NCBI GenBank assembly: GCA_036756705.1
Contig: DAIOKN010000033.1
Coordinates: 1 to 21,631, forward strand
Origin: Caproicibacter sp002399225
GTDB lineage: Bacteria; Bacillota; Clostridia; Oscillospirales; Acutalibacteraceae
Reading direction: 5' to 3'
DNA: 21,631 nt
Positions 21,490 to 21,631 of this stretch are shown here, piece by piece. A program made the translations under genes and the position numbers. The notes below the pieces were generated by a model. The model saw only the letters and a program-made list of their open reading frames with translations. It had not been told where the DNA came from and made no database searches. The number at the start of each line of letters is the position of its first letter. Position 1 is the stretch's first letter.

Positions 21490-21631
21490 AAAAACGGAAA
21501 GCAAGACAGACCGCGCTTCCACGGTGCTCATGCGATTGGATATGCGGACGGACAGACCGGCTGCATCGCACGGGGCAACTCCGCTTAATGCTGCTCGGTT
21601 CCCCGCCTGACATGGTTCACGGCGCCCCGCC
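21490..21631 (-). ncRNA. ffs: Signal recognition particle RNA (SRP RNA), 5' end outside window
   Basis: The minus strand has the SRP domain IV hallmark: GTGAACC, GTCAGG (21606-21611), a CGG-GGAA-CCG tetraloop hairpin and AGCAGCATTAAG. GGGGC before it pairs with GCCCC after it. About 110 nt follow the tetraloop before a T-rich end at about 21490, as in the long Gram-positive form with Alu domain, whose 5' half would lie beyond 21631. It binds Ffh and targets membrane proteins. Its place just before dnaX matches other Firmicutes. The exact 3' end is approximate. Confidence 0.88.

Noticed and set aside
19131..21610. Several plus-strand frames of 80-270 codons opposite recR, ybaB, dnaX and the SRP RNA
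   Set aside because: All are antisense to firmly identified housekeeping genes and carry no family motif.
1..21631. CRISPR arrays, complete insertion sequences, phage genes or tRNA genes
   Set aside because: No array of identical short repeats with unique spacers, no transposase or integrase frame and no tRNA cloverleaf apart from the tmRNA was found.

Overview
The window looks like a chromosomal segment of a Gram-positive anaerobe of the class Clostridia, probably Oscillospirales/Ruminococcaceae-like. This is inferred from the gene order SRP RNA-dnaX-ybaB-recR (a Firmicutes arrangement), the adjacent smpB-ssrA pair, strong GGAGG-type ribosome binding sites, and gut-clostridial accessory genes such as LytTR-DUF3021 and GLUG surface proteins. 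The species cannot be named from this sequence alone.

Left part (1-7240): a drug-efflux and regulator neighbourhood with clear signs of decay. It opens with the 3' part of an AraC/GyrI-like regulator cut by the window edge, followed by a chimeric scrap made of a DHA2 transporter fragment joined to a radical SAM fragment. Then comes an intact MefA-like MFS exporter (minus strand) with a well-formed promoter, a possible leader peptide and alternative RNA pairings. A DHA2 (EmrB/QacA-type) exporter is divergent from an AraC regulator that carries a single frameshift. A TetR gene with a 34-bp operator palindrome leads an overlapping operon with two flavodoxin-fold oxidoreductase genes, closed by a strong terminator.

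Middle (7400-13300, minus strand): a MYG1-family hydrolase/nuclease gene, a short unassigned open frame, and an AGCS sodium:alanine symporter whose promoter carries four TTCAA boxes spaced exactly 10 bp apart. Next is a three-gene operon reading LytTR regulator, DUF3021 membrane protein, ICMT-like methyltransferase. A frameshifted GNAT acetyltransferase pseudogene follows, and then a TetR regulator.

Right-middle (13287-17913): the TetR gene is divergent from a 1406-residue secreted surface protein. The intergenic region holds a good plus-strand promoter embedded in a 46-bp palindrome and a leader of about 260 nt. The protein has a signal peptide, GLUG repeats, three near-identical Ig-like (MBG-type) repeats among other Ig-like domains, and two C-terminal copies of a domain of about 100 residues that I do not recognise. 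It has no LPXTG signal.

Right end (17921-21631, minus strand): housekeeping genes. In transcription order these are SRP RNA (5' end outside the window), dnaX, ybaB, recR, smpB with its own promoter, and tmRNA with an unusually long deduced tag. They cover DNA polymerase clamp loading, recombination repair and rescue of stalled ribosomes.

The most noteworthy observations are the leader/attenuator-like region of the MefA-like exporter, the TetR-controlled giant surface protein with unidentified duplicated C-terminal domains, the 10-bp phased TTCAA array, the long tmRNA tag, and a slippery A7 run in dnaX at codons 432-434.
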